From the NCBI GenBank assembly GCA_021831685.1, contig JAKBMG010000064.1, forward strand, positions 1 through 57,384: DNA of 57,384 nucleotides. The letters run 5' to 3'. The stretch is from Bacteroidota bacterium (GTDB lineage Bacteria; Bacteroidota; Ignavibacteria; Ignavibacteriales; Ignavibacteriaceae). The first letter of the stretch is position 1. Each line of letters begins with the position of its first letter. Below, piece by piece: positions 9,761 through 18,779 of the stretch. A program made the translations under genes and the position numbers. The notes under the pieces were generated by a model. The model searched no databases, had not been told where the DNA came from, and saw only the letters and a program-made list of their open reading frames with translations.

Positions 9761-10306
9761 TTATTCTCCTATATTATTTTTTTGTTGCTCTTTTATTGAA
9801 AGAAAATCATCATCCATCTTTCTTAAGCGGTAAGTTATAATTTGTAGAACGCCTTTCAAAATTTTAACCCCCTTTTGAGGGTATTTTTCAATAAACTCAT
9901 CCAGGTCGGGTTTAAATATAACCGCGATTTTTGTATCTGTCTTTGCAATTGCTGAAGCAGATCTTTTTTCACCGTCGATCAATGCAAGTTCACCAAAAAA
10001 ATCTCCCTTAAATAATGTCGCAAGAAGTAGCCCTTCGTTTTCGGATGTAAATTTTTTAATTGTAACTTCGCCGTTCCGGATAATGTACAATCCTAAACCC
10101 GGATCGCCTTGAGAAAAAATATATTCCCCGGCAATATAACTTCTGTTGTTGATCAACTTGGAAACCAGCGATAAGTCTTTTTTACTCAATTCCTTAAACA
10201 TAGGAATGGCTTGAAGGCTTTTTTCAAGGTCAGATTTTTCCGTAGGTGTATTAAAAATATTAGACCAGACACTGCTATGAACTACATTTCCATTTTTATT
10301 TTCCAT
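9761..10306 (-). CDS. Cyclic nucleotide-binding domain protein
   Basis: About 181 aa from ATG 10306 (MENKNGNVV). An upstream ATG at 10360 exists but would overlap the preceding hisA gene by 46 bp. A single cNMP-binding domain spans about residues 35-150, with GDFFGELALIDGEKRSASAIA as the phosphate-binding cassette including the conserved Arg. There is no DNA-binding helix-turn-helix, so it is a stand-alone sensor rather than a CRP-type regulator. It lies between hisA and usp. Confidence 0.85.
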   Translation of the reverse strand: MENKNGNVVHSSVWSNIFNTPTEKSDLEKSLQAIPMFKELSKKDLSLVSKLINNRSYIAGEYIFSQGDPGLGLYIIRNGEVTIKKFTSENEGLLLATLFKGDFFGELALIDGEKRSASAIAKTDTKIAVIFKPDLDEFIEKYPQKGVKILKGVLQIITYRLRKMDDDFLSIKEQQKNNIGE

Positions 10307-10314
10307 AATATCCT

Positions 10315-11067
10315 CTATTGAAAAATCCCGGATTCGGCAACGCGCCACATTTTTTGGCATGGGAATCTGTTTTCGTAAAGCGCACGTCCGATTATTACCG
10401 AATCAACTCCGAGTGATAATAAACTTTGAACATCCATAAGTTCATCTTTGTTTCTAATTCCGCCGGAGTGAGTAACTTTTTTCCTGGTGATTTGTGCAAC
10501 ATCTTTGGTATAAGTTAAATTTGGACCGCCAAGAACGCCGTTACGCAATACATCTGTTACAATAAATCTTTCAATTCCGATGGCTGACATTTTTTTAGAA
10601 AAATCTTTATAATGAATTCCGGTTTTTACTTGCCTGCCTTTGATTACAATTTCGTCATCTATAATATCAAGTGCAATAGAAATTTTTGCCGGCCCATATT
10701 TCTCAAATGCTGAAATAAAATCGACAGGAGATTCTATAGCCATGGTGCTTAAAACAAGGCGGCTGATTCCTAAATCCATAATCATTTTTACATCTTCTAA
10801 TGACCTTATCCCGCCCGCAAATTCAACAGGGATAATCACCGAAGAACAAATTTTTTCAATTATAGAAAAATTATTTCTGCTATGGTCGGCGGCTGCGTCA
10901 AAATCTACTACGTGAATTAATTTTGCATTTTCAGCGCGCCAAATTTTTGCCATCTCTACCGGATCGTTTCCGTATTCTTGACAGTTTAGTTCCGGTATTC
11001 CTTTTACAACCCGGACTGTTTTGCCGTTCTTTATATCGATAGATGGAATTACTAATAAATATGCCAT
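10315..11067 (-). CDS. hisA: HisA-like ProFAR isomerase
   Basis: TIM-barrel protein of 250 aa with the HisA/HisF layout: IPSIDIKNGKTVRVVKG at the N-terminus with the catalytic-position Asp11, VEFAGGIRSLEDV as first phosphate site, and THSGGIRNKDEL as second. HisA isomerises ProFAR in histidine synthesis. No other his gene is adjacent. The gene instead follows an acyl-CoA dehydrogenase (1-nt overlap), so a stand-alone HisA paralogue with another substrate is possible. Confidence 0.8.
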   Translation of the reverse strand: MAYLLVIPSIDIKNGKTVRVVKGIPELNCQEYGNDPVEMAKIWRAENAKLIHVVDFDAAADHSRNNFSIIEKICSSVIIPVEFAGGIRSLEDVKMIMDLGISRLVLSTMAIESPVDFISAFEKYGPAKISIALDIIDDEIVIKGRQVKTGIHYKDFSKKMSAIGIERFIVTDVLRNGVLGGPNLTYTKDVAQITRKKVTHSGGIRNKDELMDVQSLLSLGVDSVIIGRALYENRFPCQKMWRVAESGIFQ

Positions 11068-12215
11068 TATACTTTCCGCTTACCGTTATTTTTAATTGTA
11101 TTTCTGCTAATGATTAATTTTTGTATTTCGTTAGTACCTTCAAAAATCTTAAGGATTCTTGCATCGCGGTAAATCCTTTCAAGAGAAAGTTCTCTCGAAA
11201 ATCCCATTCCGCCGTGGATTTGTATTCCCTTATCAGCTATTTCAAGCATTGCTTCTGAACAGAAAAGCTTTACGATTGCCGATTCGTTGGAAATATTTTT
11301 ATTCAAATCGTAATTATGAGCTGTCCGGTATAGGATGCTTTCCATTGCATATATTTTTGTTTCCATTTCTGCAAGCATAAATTGAATTGCTTGAAATTTT
11401 GAAATCGATTCTCCGAATTGTTTGCGTTGTTTTGAGAATTTTACTGAAAGCTCTAATACTTCCTTTGAACCTCCGAGGCAGCCTGCACCTAGCCCCAATC
11501 TTCCTGCATCTAATGTAGCCATTGCAATTAAAAAACCTTTGCCGTCGATTCCTATAATATTTTCTTCCGGCACTTCGACATTTTCAAAATTAATTGAATT
11601 TGTGACACTTCCTTTTATGCCAAGTTTTTTTTCATTTGGACCGACAAAAACACCGGGAAAATCTGCTTCAACTACAAAGCCCGTAATTCCATTCTTCGTT
11701 CTTGCGAAAACTGAAAATATATCTGCAATTCCAGCGTTTGTAATCCACATTTTTGAACCGTTTATTATCCATTTATTGCCATGTCTCTTAGCGACTGTTT
11801 TCAAATTGAATGAATCCGAACCCGCTTCGGGCTCGGTTAAAGCAAATGCGGCTATTTTTTCCCCGGAGGCTAAAAGAGGCAAATACCTTTTTTTTAATTC
11901 TTCAGAACCGCCGATATAAATGGCATTCGCTCCGATTGATTGGTGCGCGCCTATCAAAGTAGCTGTTGAACCGCATGCCCTGGTTACTTCTTCTTGAGCA
12001 ATACAGTATCCGACTTCTCCAAAGCCTCCTCCACCATACTCTTCGGGAAAGGATGTACCTAAAAGCCCAACTTCGCCAAGTTTTATAATCAACTCCCGCG
12101 GAATGGATTCGTTTTCATCAATCTGCTTGGCTAGTGGTCTTATTTCGGAGTCTGCAAATTCTTTTACAAATCCGCGTAGCATTTTTTGATCTTCTGTGAA
12201 TGTAAAATCTATCAA
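11067..12215 (-). CDS. Acyl-CoA dehydrogenase
   Basis: FAD-dependent dehydrogenase of 382 aa that introduces the alpha-beta double bond in acyl-CoA and passes electrons to ETF. Signatures: EEYGGGGFGEVGYCIAQEE, FALTEPEAGSDSFNLKT, KMWITNAGIADIFSVFART, and IFEGTNEIQKLIISR with the catalytic Glu. The best fit is a short-chain, butyryl-CoA-type enzyme. First gene of the minus-strand operon. A membrane Fe-S protein that could accept electrons from ETF lies about 1 kb away on the other strand. Confidence 0.93.
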   Translation of the reverse strand: MIDFTFTEDQKMLRGFVKEFADSEIRPLAKQIDENESIPRELIIKLGEVGLLGTSFPEEYGGGGFGEVGYCIAQEEVTRACGSTATLIGAHQSIGANAIYIGGSEELKKRYLPLLASGEKIAAFALTEPEAGSDSFNLKTVAKRHGNKWIINGSKMWITNAGIADIFSVFARTKNGITGFVVEADFPGVFVGPNEKKLGIKGSVTNSINFENVEVPEENIIGIDGKGFLIAMATLDAGRLGLGAGCLGGSKEVLELSVKFSKQRKQFGESISKFQAIQFMLAEMETKIYAMESILYRTAHNYDLNKNISNESAIVKLFCSEAMLEIADKGIQIHGGMGFSRELSLERIYRDARILKIFEGTNEIQKLIISRNTIKNNGKRKV

Positions 12216-12563
12216 GGAATTTCTCTCTTTCTGTAAGTGAAAAAATAATCAAACTGTTTATAAAAACAAAGAAAATCAAAAATGGAAGATGCAATCTTAT
12301 CTTAATTTGTACAAAAGTTTTTTAATTGTGCTCAAAAGGGCACAAATTTTAAAAATTCAAAAATTTATCATATTCTTGACTTTTCTTTAAGTAATAAGCA
12401 TATTTGAAAGTGAGACCGATTAGTTTTACGTCTAAACTAACAAATTTCATAAGATTGCTTCTATTCTGAAGTTGCTTAAACGGTGTTAAGAATCCATTTT
12501 AAACAATAAAATTCTTTATTTCTAAATAATAATAAATCTTAAAATCTCTGACGAGGAATTTAC
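12216..12563. promoter_or_regulatory. Divergent intergenic region with two small palindromes
   Basis: This 348-bp gap separates divergent acd and bioY and must carry both promoters. Two inverted repeats stand out: TTGTGC / GCACAA at 12326-12345 (8-nt loop) and TTAGTTT / AAACTAA at 12420-12440 (7-nt loop). The second sits about 125 bp before bioY and has the size of a regulator operator; a biotin-responsive site is possible, but it does not match the textbook BirA site. No coding sequence seen. Confidence 0.35.
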
Positions 12564-13151
12564 ATGGCCTACAAAGAAAACATAGCAAAAAATAAGTTTT
12601 TAAATTTGATTTCAATTCTTAGCGCTTCTCAAGCTTTTTGGATTTTATCATTTACATTTTTAACTGCAATTGCTTCACAAATTACTATTCCCATTAAACC
12701 TGTTCCCTTTACACTTCAAACTATGGTGGTAGTTTTATCAGGTGCTTTCCTAGGAGCTAAAAAAGGATTTTACAGTCAAGTTATTTATTTATTAGCCGGT
12801 TGTTTAGGTCTCCCAGTGTTTGCTCAAGTTCCTGATGCGACAATTGGGTTTGCTCGTTTGTTCGGTCCTACCGGAGGGTATTTACTGGCTTTCCCTGCGG
12901 CAGCTTTTATAACTGGTTATCTAACCAAAATAAATAAGTCCTATTTCTGGGTCCTTATTTCTATGTTTATTGGAAATTTGGTGATTTTATTAACCGGTTC
13001 GATTTACCTCGGTACCTTTTATTTGAAAAATATTTCGCTAGCATTTGAAGTTGGCGTTATTCCGTTTTTAATCTGGGAAATGGTTAAAGTCTTTATCGGT
13101 GTAAATATTTATTTCGGAATCTCAAGAAAAAATCCGGGTACATCTAAGTAA
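12564..13151 (+). CDS. bioY: Biotin transporter BioY
   Basis: Substrate-binding S component of an ECF-type biotin importer, 195 aa, with about six membrane helices. Signatures: ITIPIKPVPFTLQTMVVVLSG, GAFLGAKKGFYSQVIYLLAG and RLFGPTGGYLLAFPAAAF, the biotin-binding region of the family. No ECF ATPase or T component is nearby, so it must use shared ones encoded elsewhere. Confidence 0.94.
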   Translation: MAYKENIAKNKFLNLISILSASQAFWILSFTFLTAIASQITIPIKPVPFTLQTMVVVLSGAFLGAKKGFYSQVIYLLAGCLGLPVFAQVPDATIGFARLFGPTGGYLLAFPAAAFITGYLTKINKSYFWVLISMFIGNLVILLTGSIYLGTFYLKNISLAFEVGVIPFLIWEMVKVFIGVNIYFGISRKNPGTSK

Positions 13152-13193
13152 TTTTGAGTTCATTAAACTTTTACTGAAGGAAGATCTCTCCCG

Positions 13194-15194
13194 ATGGATT
13201 TAAAAAACATTATTTTCATTTTAGTTTTTATATCGGCAATAAGTTTTTTCATTTATAACTCAAATAAAATTATTAAAAACTTAACAGCCGGTAAGAAAAA
13301 AGATTACCGTTTTGATAATATTGGAAAAAGATTAAAGAACGTTTGGGTAATCGCTTTTCTTCAAAAAAAACTACTTAGGGATTTTAAAGCCGGAATTCTT
13401 CATGTCTTTATTTTTTGGGGATTTGTACTTTTCCTTTTTGCTGTCGTTGAAGCATTTATCCAAGGCTTTTATTCGCCTTTTTCATTTCAATTTTTAGGAC
13501 CGGTTTATTCATTAATAACTATTATTGAAGATGTTATGGGCTTGCTGGTCATTCTTTCAGTATTATATGCCCTATATCGCCGCTATGTTATTCATATTCC
13601 TCGTCTTGAAGTTGGTAAGGCTGAAAAGATTGATGCCACGATAATTCTATTGTTAATAATGTTTGTAGTAATAGGGATGTTTGGTGAAAATATTTCTTTG
13701 ATTGCAAGCCATAATTTTGTTTTAAAGAATTATGAAGTAAGACCGATCTCCGCTATTCTCAGTCCGCTATTTTATTCAAATCATCCCACAAATGCAGTAA
13801 CATTTTTTGAAATATTTTGGTGGATGCACGTATTAGTCGTATTAACATTCCTAAATTACTTACCGTTTTCAAAGCATCTTCATGTCTTGACTTCTATTCC
13901 GAATACTTTCTTTGCAAACCTTGAGCCCTTGAGAAATACAATTAAACCTCTCAATCTTGAAGATGAAAGCGTTGAAGTGTTTGGCGCTGCAGATATTGAA
14001 CAGTTTTCTTGGAAACAAATTCTTGACGGATATTCTTGCACTCAATGCGGAAGGTGCTTTTCAGTATGCCCCGCAGCTACCGTTGGAAAATCTTTGTCAC
14101 CAAGAAAAATAATCGTAGATATAAGGCATAGAGTTGAAGAAAAAGCCCCGCTTCTCTTAGAAAATAAAACTGACGAAGAAATTTTCGGTAAAACTTTAGT
14201 CCATGATTATATTGCGGATAAAGAACTTTGGGAATGCACAACTTGTATGGCTTGCGTTCAAGAATGTCCGGTAATGATAGAGCATGTTGATTCTATCGTA
14301 GATATGCGACGCGATTTAGTGCTGACGGAATCTCAATTCCCTTCTAACTTAAATAATGTCTTCAAAAGCCTTGAAACTAACTATACTCCCTGGGCTTTTA
14401 ACCAATCCGACCGCGCTGCTTGGGCAGAAGGTATGAACATCAAAACAATGGCTGAAGATCACAACGGTGATATTCTTTTCTGGGTCGGATGTGCTGGTTC
14501 TTTTGATGAACGCTATAAAAAAGTTACTAAAGCATTTGCTTCCCTGATGCAGAAAGCAAATATCAATTTTAGGATTTTAGGTACTGAAGAAAAATGCAAC
14601 GGCGATACAGCTCGCAGGCTTGGTAATGAATACCTTGCCCAGATGTTGATGAAAGAAAATATAGAAACGCTAAACAATTACGGCGTAAAAAAAATTGTTA
14701 CTGCCTGTCCGCATTGCTTTCATTCGATTAAAAATGAGTATAAACAATTCGGCGGAAATTTTGAAGTGCTCCATCATACGCAGTTTTTAAATGAATTATT
14801 GAGTGAAGATAAAATTAAACTTAAAGATGATGCATCAGTAAAGAAAGTTACTTATCACGATTCATGTTATCTTGGAAGATATAACGGAGTTTATGATTCG
14901 CCCCGTCTTTCATTAGGAAAAATAAACGGATTGGAAATTGTTGAAATGAATCGAAATAAGAGTAAAGGATTTTGCTGTGGCGGCGGCGGCGGAAGAATGT
15001 TCTTAGAAGACGAAGAGGGGGGTAGAATCAATATTGAAAGAACACGCGAAGCCCTTGAAACAGAAGTATCCACAATTGCTTCTGCCTGCCCATTCTGTAT
15101 GACTATGATGACCGATGGAGTTAAACATTTTGAAAAAATTGACGAAGTGCATGTAAAAGATATTGCGGAAATTATATTTGAGAATTCTAACTAA
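13194..15194 (+). CDS. Membrane-bound Fe-S oxidoreductase (HdrD/GlpC/EtfD-like)
   Basis: Protein of 666 aa. Residues 1-230 hold several membrane helices with a NarI-like cytochrome b shape. Two 4Fe-4S clusters follow (Cys282/285/288/292 and Cys348/351/354/358). The C-terminal half has the two CCG cysteine-rich domains of heterodisulfide-reductase subunit D (GCAGSFDERY ... CPHC; CCGGGGGRMFLED). This architecture is typical of the EtfD-type ETF:menaquinone oxidoreductase. With acyl-CoA dehydrogenase and enoyl-CoA hydratase in the window, a role returning beta-oxidation electrons to the quinone pool is inferred. Confidence 0.85.
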   Translation: MDLKNIIFILVFISAISFFIYNSNKIIKNLTAGKKKDYRFDNIGKRLKNVWVIAFLQKKLLRDFKAGILHVFIFWGFVLFLFAVVEAFIQGFYSPFSFQFLGPVYSLITIIEDVMGLLVILSVLYALYRRYVIHIPRLEVGKAEKIDATIILLLIMFVVIGMFGENISLIASHNFVLKNYEVRPISAILSPLFYSNHPTNAVTFFEIFWWMHVLVVLTFLNYLPFSKHLHVLTSIPNTFFANLEPLRNTIKPLNLEDESVEVFGAADIEQFSWKQILDGYSCTQCGRCFSVCPAATVGKSLSPRKIIVDIRHRVEEKAPLLLENKTDEEIFGKTLVHDYIADKELWECTTCMACVQECPVMIEHVDSIVDMRRDLVLTESQFPSNLNNVFKSLETNYTPWAFNQSDRAAWAEGMNIKTMAEDHNGDILFWVGCAGSFDERYKKVTKAFASLMQKANINFRILGTEEKCNGDTARRLGNEYLAQMLMKENIETLNNYGVKKIVTACPHCFHSIKNEYKQFGGNFEVLHHTQFLNELLSEDKIKLKDDASVKKVTYHDSCYLGRYNGVYDSPRLSLGKINGLEIVEMNRNKSKGFCCGGGGGRMFLEDEEGGRINIERTREALETEVSTIASACPFCMTMMTDGVKHFEKIDEVHVKDIAEIIFENSN

Positions 15195-15227
15195 TCATTT
15201 CTATAAACTAAATTTAGGAGGTATCCT

Positions 15228-15419
15228 ATGAGTAAATTTGAAGACTTAGTTCAAGCAGTAAAAACCCTGGAAGCAGATTTTGAAAAATTCTACGAGAAGG
15301 GACAAGCTGCTGCAGGTACGCGTCTACGCAAAGGTCTTAGCGATTTGAGAAAACACGCCCAGGAAGTTCGTAAAGATGTCCAGGAAGTTAAATCTCAAAG
15401 AAAAGCTAGCAAATCATAA
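15228..15419 (+). CDS. Histone H1-like (Hc1 family) DNA-binding protein
   Basis: Small basic protein of 63 aa with a strong AGGAGGT ribosome-binding site. The central GTRLRKGLSDLRKHAQEVRKDVQEVK forms an amphipathic basic helix like the chlamydial/Bacteroidota Hc1 proteins that compact DNA. A near-perfect terminator follows, so it is probably a highly expressed, separately regulated nucleoid protein. Confidence 0.75.
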   Translation: MSKFEDLVQAVKTLEADFEKFYEKGQAAAGTRLRKGLSDLRKHAQEVRKDVQEVKSQRKASKS

Positions 15420-15433
15420 TCCTGTTTATAAAG

Positions 15434-15461
15434 AAGGCTGAATTAAATTTAATTCAGCCTT
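15434..15461 (+). terminator. Rho-independent terminator after the Hc1-like gene
   Basis: A perfect palindrome with AAGGCTGAATTAAA / TTTAATTCAGCCTT arms (14 bp, no loop spacer) is followed by ATTTTTTAT. It ends 7 nt before the capA ATG, so capA transcription must read through or start very close by. Confidence 0.85.
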
Positions 15462-15468
15462 ATTTTTT

Positions 15469-16641
15469 ATGAATAAAAAATTTCCGGTTTTATTTCTTCT
15501 CATTATTTTATCTTTCTTTAGTCTTTTTGTTAATTCTGCAAGTAGTAAATCAACTAACTCAAAAAAAATATATACGGATTCTTTAGTTACGATTTCGATT
15601 TCTGCCGTTGGCGATTTGATGTGCCATACTATTGAATCAAACTATGCAAAAGTATCCGCCGACAGTTTTAATTTTAATCCATTTTTTGATTCTGTAAAGA
15701 AATTTATTAAAGAACCGGATTTTGCCTTTGGTAATTTGGAAACCGTTACAGCGGGAAGATCCGAAGGTTATTCCGGTTATCCGATGTTTAATTCTCCTGA
15801 TGAATTTATTTCGGCAATTAAATATGCAGGTTTTAAATTAATTTCTACTGCTAATAATCACGCTTTTGATCGAGGTGCAGAAGGTGTCTTGCGGACTATC
15901 CAGGAGCTGAACAAAAATCGTTTATGTTATAACGGGACTTTTGTATCGCAAAAAGACAGAGACTCAATTCGCATCTTTAATATTAAAGGAATTAAGGTGG
16001 CTTTTCTTGCGTACACATACGGAATAAATGGGAATAAAATTCCTTCCGGAAAATCTTATCTTATAAATCTTATCGATACAAATTTGATTCGTCAAGATAT
16101 TGCTAAAGCGCGGTTGGATAGTGCCGATGTCGTCCTTCTTCATTTCCATTTTGGAGTAGAATATAAAAGGATCCCGGTAGCATATCAAGAAAAAATTGTT
16201 GCTGCCTCAATTAGAGCAGGTGCGGATATCATAATCGGTGGACATCCGCATGTTATTGAACCCGTAAATTATTTTAAAACTACTGAACCAAATATGGATA
16301 CCGGTTTCGTCGCATATTCACTTGGTAATTTTATTTCAAATCAGAGATGGAGATATTCTGATGCAGGAGTAATTTTGACTTTAAATATTACAAAGAATTT
16401 TTCCAATAATTCTATGCGAATTTCGAATGTCGAATATTTACCTATGTGGGTATTCAAAGGCAAAACCTCTCAAGGAAATCAATATATCATTTTACCTTCA
16501 CAAGAAGCCTTTGGAAATAATATCCCCAAATATTTAACAGGTTCAGACTTAATGAAAATGCGCCAAGCTTTTCAGGATACAAAAAATATTTTGTCTCTGT
16601 TTACAAAAAAAATATCGCTTGAAAAAATTCCCGGATATTAA
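15469..16641 (+). CDS. CapA-family metallophosphatase-like protein
   Basis: Exported protein of 390 aa: N-terminal signal peptide (FLLIILSFFSLFVNSAS), then a CapA/PgsA calcineurin-like domain. Motifs: VGDLMCHT, NLETVTAG, STANNHAFDRG, LHFHFGVEY, GGHPHVIEPV and YSLGNFISNQ. CapA is tied to poly-gamma-glutamate capsule synthesis in Bacillus, but many homologues act elsewhere; no capB/C is present here. The start lies just after the Hc1 terminator. Confidence 0.88.
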   Translation: MNKKFPVLFLLIILSFFSLFVNSASSKSTNSKKIYTDSLVTISISAVGDLMCHTIESNYAKVSADSFNFNPFFDSVKKFIKEPDFAFGNLETVTAGRSEGYSGYPMFNSPDEFISAIKYAGFKLISTANNHAFDRGAEGVLRTIQELNKNRLCYNGTFVSQKDRDSIRIFNIKGIKVAFLAYTYGINGNKIPSGKSYLINLIDTNLIRQDIAKARLDSADVVLLHFHFGVEYKRIPVAYQEKIVAASIRAGADIIIGGHPHVIEPVNYFKTTEPNMDTGFVAYSLGNFISNQRWRYSDAGVILTLNITKNFSNNSMRISNVEYLPMWVFKGKTSQGNQYIILPSQEAFGNNIPKYLTGSDLMKMRQAFQDTKNILSLFTKKISLEKIPGY

Positions 16642-16700
16642 AGCAATTTATCATTTCAAAATAAAATCTTATATTTAATCTAATTTACCAAAAGATTTCT

Positions 16701-17582
16701 ATGGAATACAATAAGTCTATTGAAAATAAAGAAAAAAACCGGGTAACATATTGGTCGGTAATTGCTGCCATTTTTTTGACTTCATCTAAATTAATTATTG
16801 GACTGACCACCAACAGTCTAGGAATATTATCCGAAGCTGCTCACTCAGGCTTGGATTTAATTGCTGCACTTATGACTTACTATGCGGTAAGATTCTCTAG
16901 TAAACCTGCCGATGAAGACCATAATTTCGGTCATGGCAAAATTGAAAATTTTTCTGCGCTGTTTGAAACACTACTTCTATTGATTACTTGCGGCTGGATT
17001 ATAGGTGAAGTAATAAAGAGATTGCTTGGAGAAAACATCCATATCACAGTTAATATTTGGAGCTATATAGTTATAGTCTCATCAATTATTATAGATATAT
17101 CTCGATCAAGGGCGCTTAAGAAAGTTGCCATAAAATATAATAGCCAGGCAATAGAAGCGGATGCACTTCACTTTTCAACGGATGTTTATAGCTCCCTAGT
17201 TGTTTTTATCGGGCTAATCGGTGTTTATTTCAGCTTCACATATGCAGACTCGATTGCGGCATTTTTTGTTGCGATGATTGTGATTTTTATTAGCTTTAAT
17301 CTGGGCAAGAGAGCTATTGATGTCCTTTTAGATAAGGCTCCAAAAGGTATTAAGGAAAAAGTTGAAGAAATAACTTCTCAAATTCCGGCAGTCGTTAAAG
17401 CTCACGATATAAAGATTCGAAGTGCCGGCGCCCAAACATTAATTGAAATGAATATTCACGTAAAGGAAAATTTAACAATAGATAAAGCTCATGAAATTTC
17501 TCATGAAGTTGAGCAAAAACTTCACCAAAGTTTTGATAATATTGATGTCCACATTCATATTGAACCCGAAAAAGAAGACTAA
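16701..17582 (+). CDS. Cation diffusion facilitator transporter
   Basis: Proton-driven divalent metal efflux pump (Zn/Co/Fe/Mn), 293 aa. Membrane region residues 15-205 with the metal-site helices LSEAAHSGLDLIAA and EADALHFSTDVYSSLVVF, plus the family's DEDHNFGHGKIENFSAL. The C-terminal cytosolic domain (VKAHDIKIRSAG ... DVHIHIEP) is the usual metal-sensing dimerisation domain. Last chromosomal gene before the accessory island. Confidence 0.93.
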   Translation: MEYNKSIENKEKNRVTYWSVIAAIFLTSSKLIIGLTTNSLGILSEAAHSGLDLIAALMTYYAVRFSSKPADEDHNFGHGKIENFSALFETLLLLITCGWIIGEVIKRLLGENIHITVNIWSYIVIVSSIIIDISRSRALKKVAIKYNSQAIEADALHFSTDVYSSLVVFIGLIGVYFSFTYADSIAAFFVAMIVIFISFNLGKRAIDVLLDKAPKGIKEKVEEITSQIPAVVKAHDIKIRSAGAQTLIEMNIHVKENLTIDKAHEISHEVEQKLHQSFDNIDVHIHIEPEKED

Positions 17583-17655
17583 TCAAAATTCCATTCCTTT
17601 CCAAAATAATTTTAGAATTTATAATAACCTACGAAATTATACGTTATTATTATTT

Positions 17656-17845
17656 TATATAATTCAATTTGACCGCCGCTGAAGGTAAGCCGTTAAAACG
17701 GCTGCTTTATAGTGTTTGAAATAAGCAGCCCACGACTTCAAGTCGTGGGTAGCTAGATGTAAAACCATATTATTAACCGTTTCAACGGTTTCTAATTCTT
17801 AAATAAAAATTAGCGGTCAACTTGAGTTATATAATTCAATTTGAC
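17656..17845. repeat. Palindromic miniature element flanked by 18-bp direct repeats
   Basis: The 18-mer TATATAATTCAATTTGAC occurs at 17656-17673 and exactly again at 17828-17845. Just inside are inverted ends TTGACCGC (17669-17676) and GCGGTCAA (17812-17819). Between them lie three perfect hairpins: AGCCGTT/AACGGCT (17688-17703), CCCACGACTT/AAGTCGTGGG (17729-17749) and AACCGTT/AACGGTT (17775-17790). No coding capacity. The CCCACGACTT hairpin resembles REP-type elements mobilised by RAYT transposases, but the terminal repeats look more MITE-like. It occupies the 513-bp gap between the efflux pump and the CRISPR island. Confidence 0.6.
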
Positions 17846-17862
17846 TATTAGTTTATATTTAG

Positions 17863-17976
17863 GGGCACTTCTAAAAACTTCAATACCTGCCCGGTAGGCG
17901 GGTTCTCTGCGAACGTTGCGTATTCTTTGCGTTCTCTGCGTTAAATTTTTATAAAAGATAGTTTTAAGAAGAGCCC
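17863..17976. repeat. Second small element with imperfect 17-bp terminal inverted repeats
   Basis: GGGCACTTCTAAAAACT (17863-17879) and AGTTTTAAGAAGAGCCC (17960-17976) are inverted with two mismatches and enclose about 80 bp. The interior holds a CCTGCC/GGCGGG hairpin and the TCTCTGCG / TTGCGT / TCTCTGCG motif set often seen in dispersed Bacteroidota repeats. No ORF. The rest of the gap up to 18095 is AT-rich, with a GGGGGAAG ribosome-binding site before the next gene. Confidence 0.5.
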
Positions 17977-18095
17977 TTAATTTATTTCCCTTCTCTTATT
18001 GTTTTTTTAATTTATTTTTAACAACTTATACAAGAAATAAAACTATTTTCTGTTACTTCCGTTTTTAGTATCCCTAATCAGGGGGAAGCTTATTT

Positions 18096-18719
18096 ATGGA
18101 GTCCAATAAACAGCAGATTGATAAAGATAGACTTGTCTTTTTCCTCGACGGCTATGCTGCCGGGTTGGTCGTAATAAATTACCCCCTCCCAAAAAATGAG
18201 ATTAAAAGGACCTACTTCCTAAATCCATTTTTACCCATCCAACATCCTCTGAATATAATTTATTCTAATGATAGTTTGGAAAATTTTCATTTATATCACT
18301 CTATTAAAGTAAAGAATTTATTTACTAATTATATAATGTTTGTAGATATGCTAATTAATTTATCCAATCATCCGTCAAGCAAATGGAGTAAAGAGCAACT
18401 TGGATCAGCTAAAAATGCTTATAGTAGTATTGTTGACTTGGTATTCCCGGAAATATCTCCTTTTTTAGATTTAGCTGAAATAGAGCAAATAGCAGAAGAC
18501 TACCTAATTAAAATAAAAAATGCCCTTATTCAATCTAAGGATGATAGTAATGCTGTTCATATAATGGGTGAGTTCACTTTTACTTTCAATCTATTGGAAA
18601 TGCTGAAAAAAAATAATATTCCTGCTGTTGCTTCAACTACTTCACGCGAAGTGTACGAGGATAAAGACGGAAATAAACTAAGTAAATTTAATTTTATCCG
18701 GTTTAGAAATTACTATTGA
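18096..18719 (+). CDS. Uncharacterised protein, first gene of the CRISPR ancillary operon
   Basis: Protein of 207 aa, not recognised with certainty. The first 130 residues are mixed and partly helical. The C-terminal about 55 residues (HIMGEFTFTFNLLEMLKK ... VASTTSREVYEDKDG ... FNFIRFRNYY) form a compact alpha/beta unit that looks like a separate conserved domain. It is followed by the csx3 fusion after 60 nt on the same strand, so an accessory role in cyclic-oligoadenylate signalling is the natural guess from position only. Confidence 0.55.
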   Translation: MESNKQQIDKDRLVFFLDGYAAGLVVINYPLPKNEIKRTYFLNPFLPIQHPLNIIYSNDSLENFHLYHSIKVKNLFTNYIMFVDMLINLSNHPSSKWSKEQLGSAKNAYSSIVDLVFPEISPFLDLAEIEQIAEDYLIKIKNALIQSKDDSNAVHIMGEFTFTFNLLEMLKKNNIPAVASTTSREVYEDKDGNKLSKFNFIRFRNYY

Positions 18720-18779
18720 GCTTAAAATGATATCAAATAGTATAAATATATGCTTACAAATAATCCTTTTAGGTACGAA

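Noticed and set aside
10640-10915. ORFs of 60-165 codons antisense to hisA, acd, glyA, csx10 and others
   Set aside because: Mirror frames of well-recognised genes with no motifs or ribosome-binding sites.
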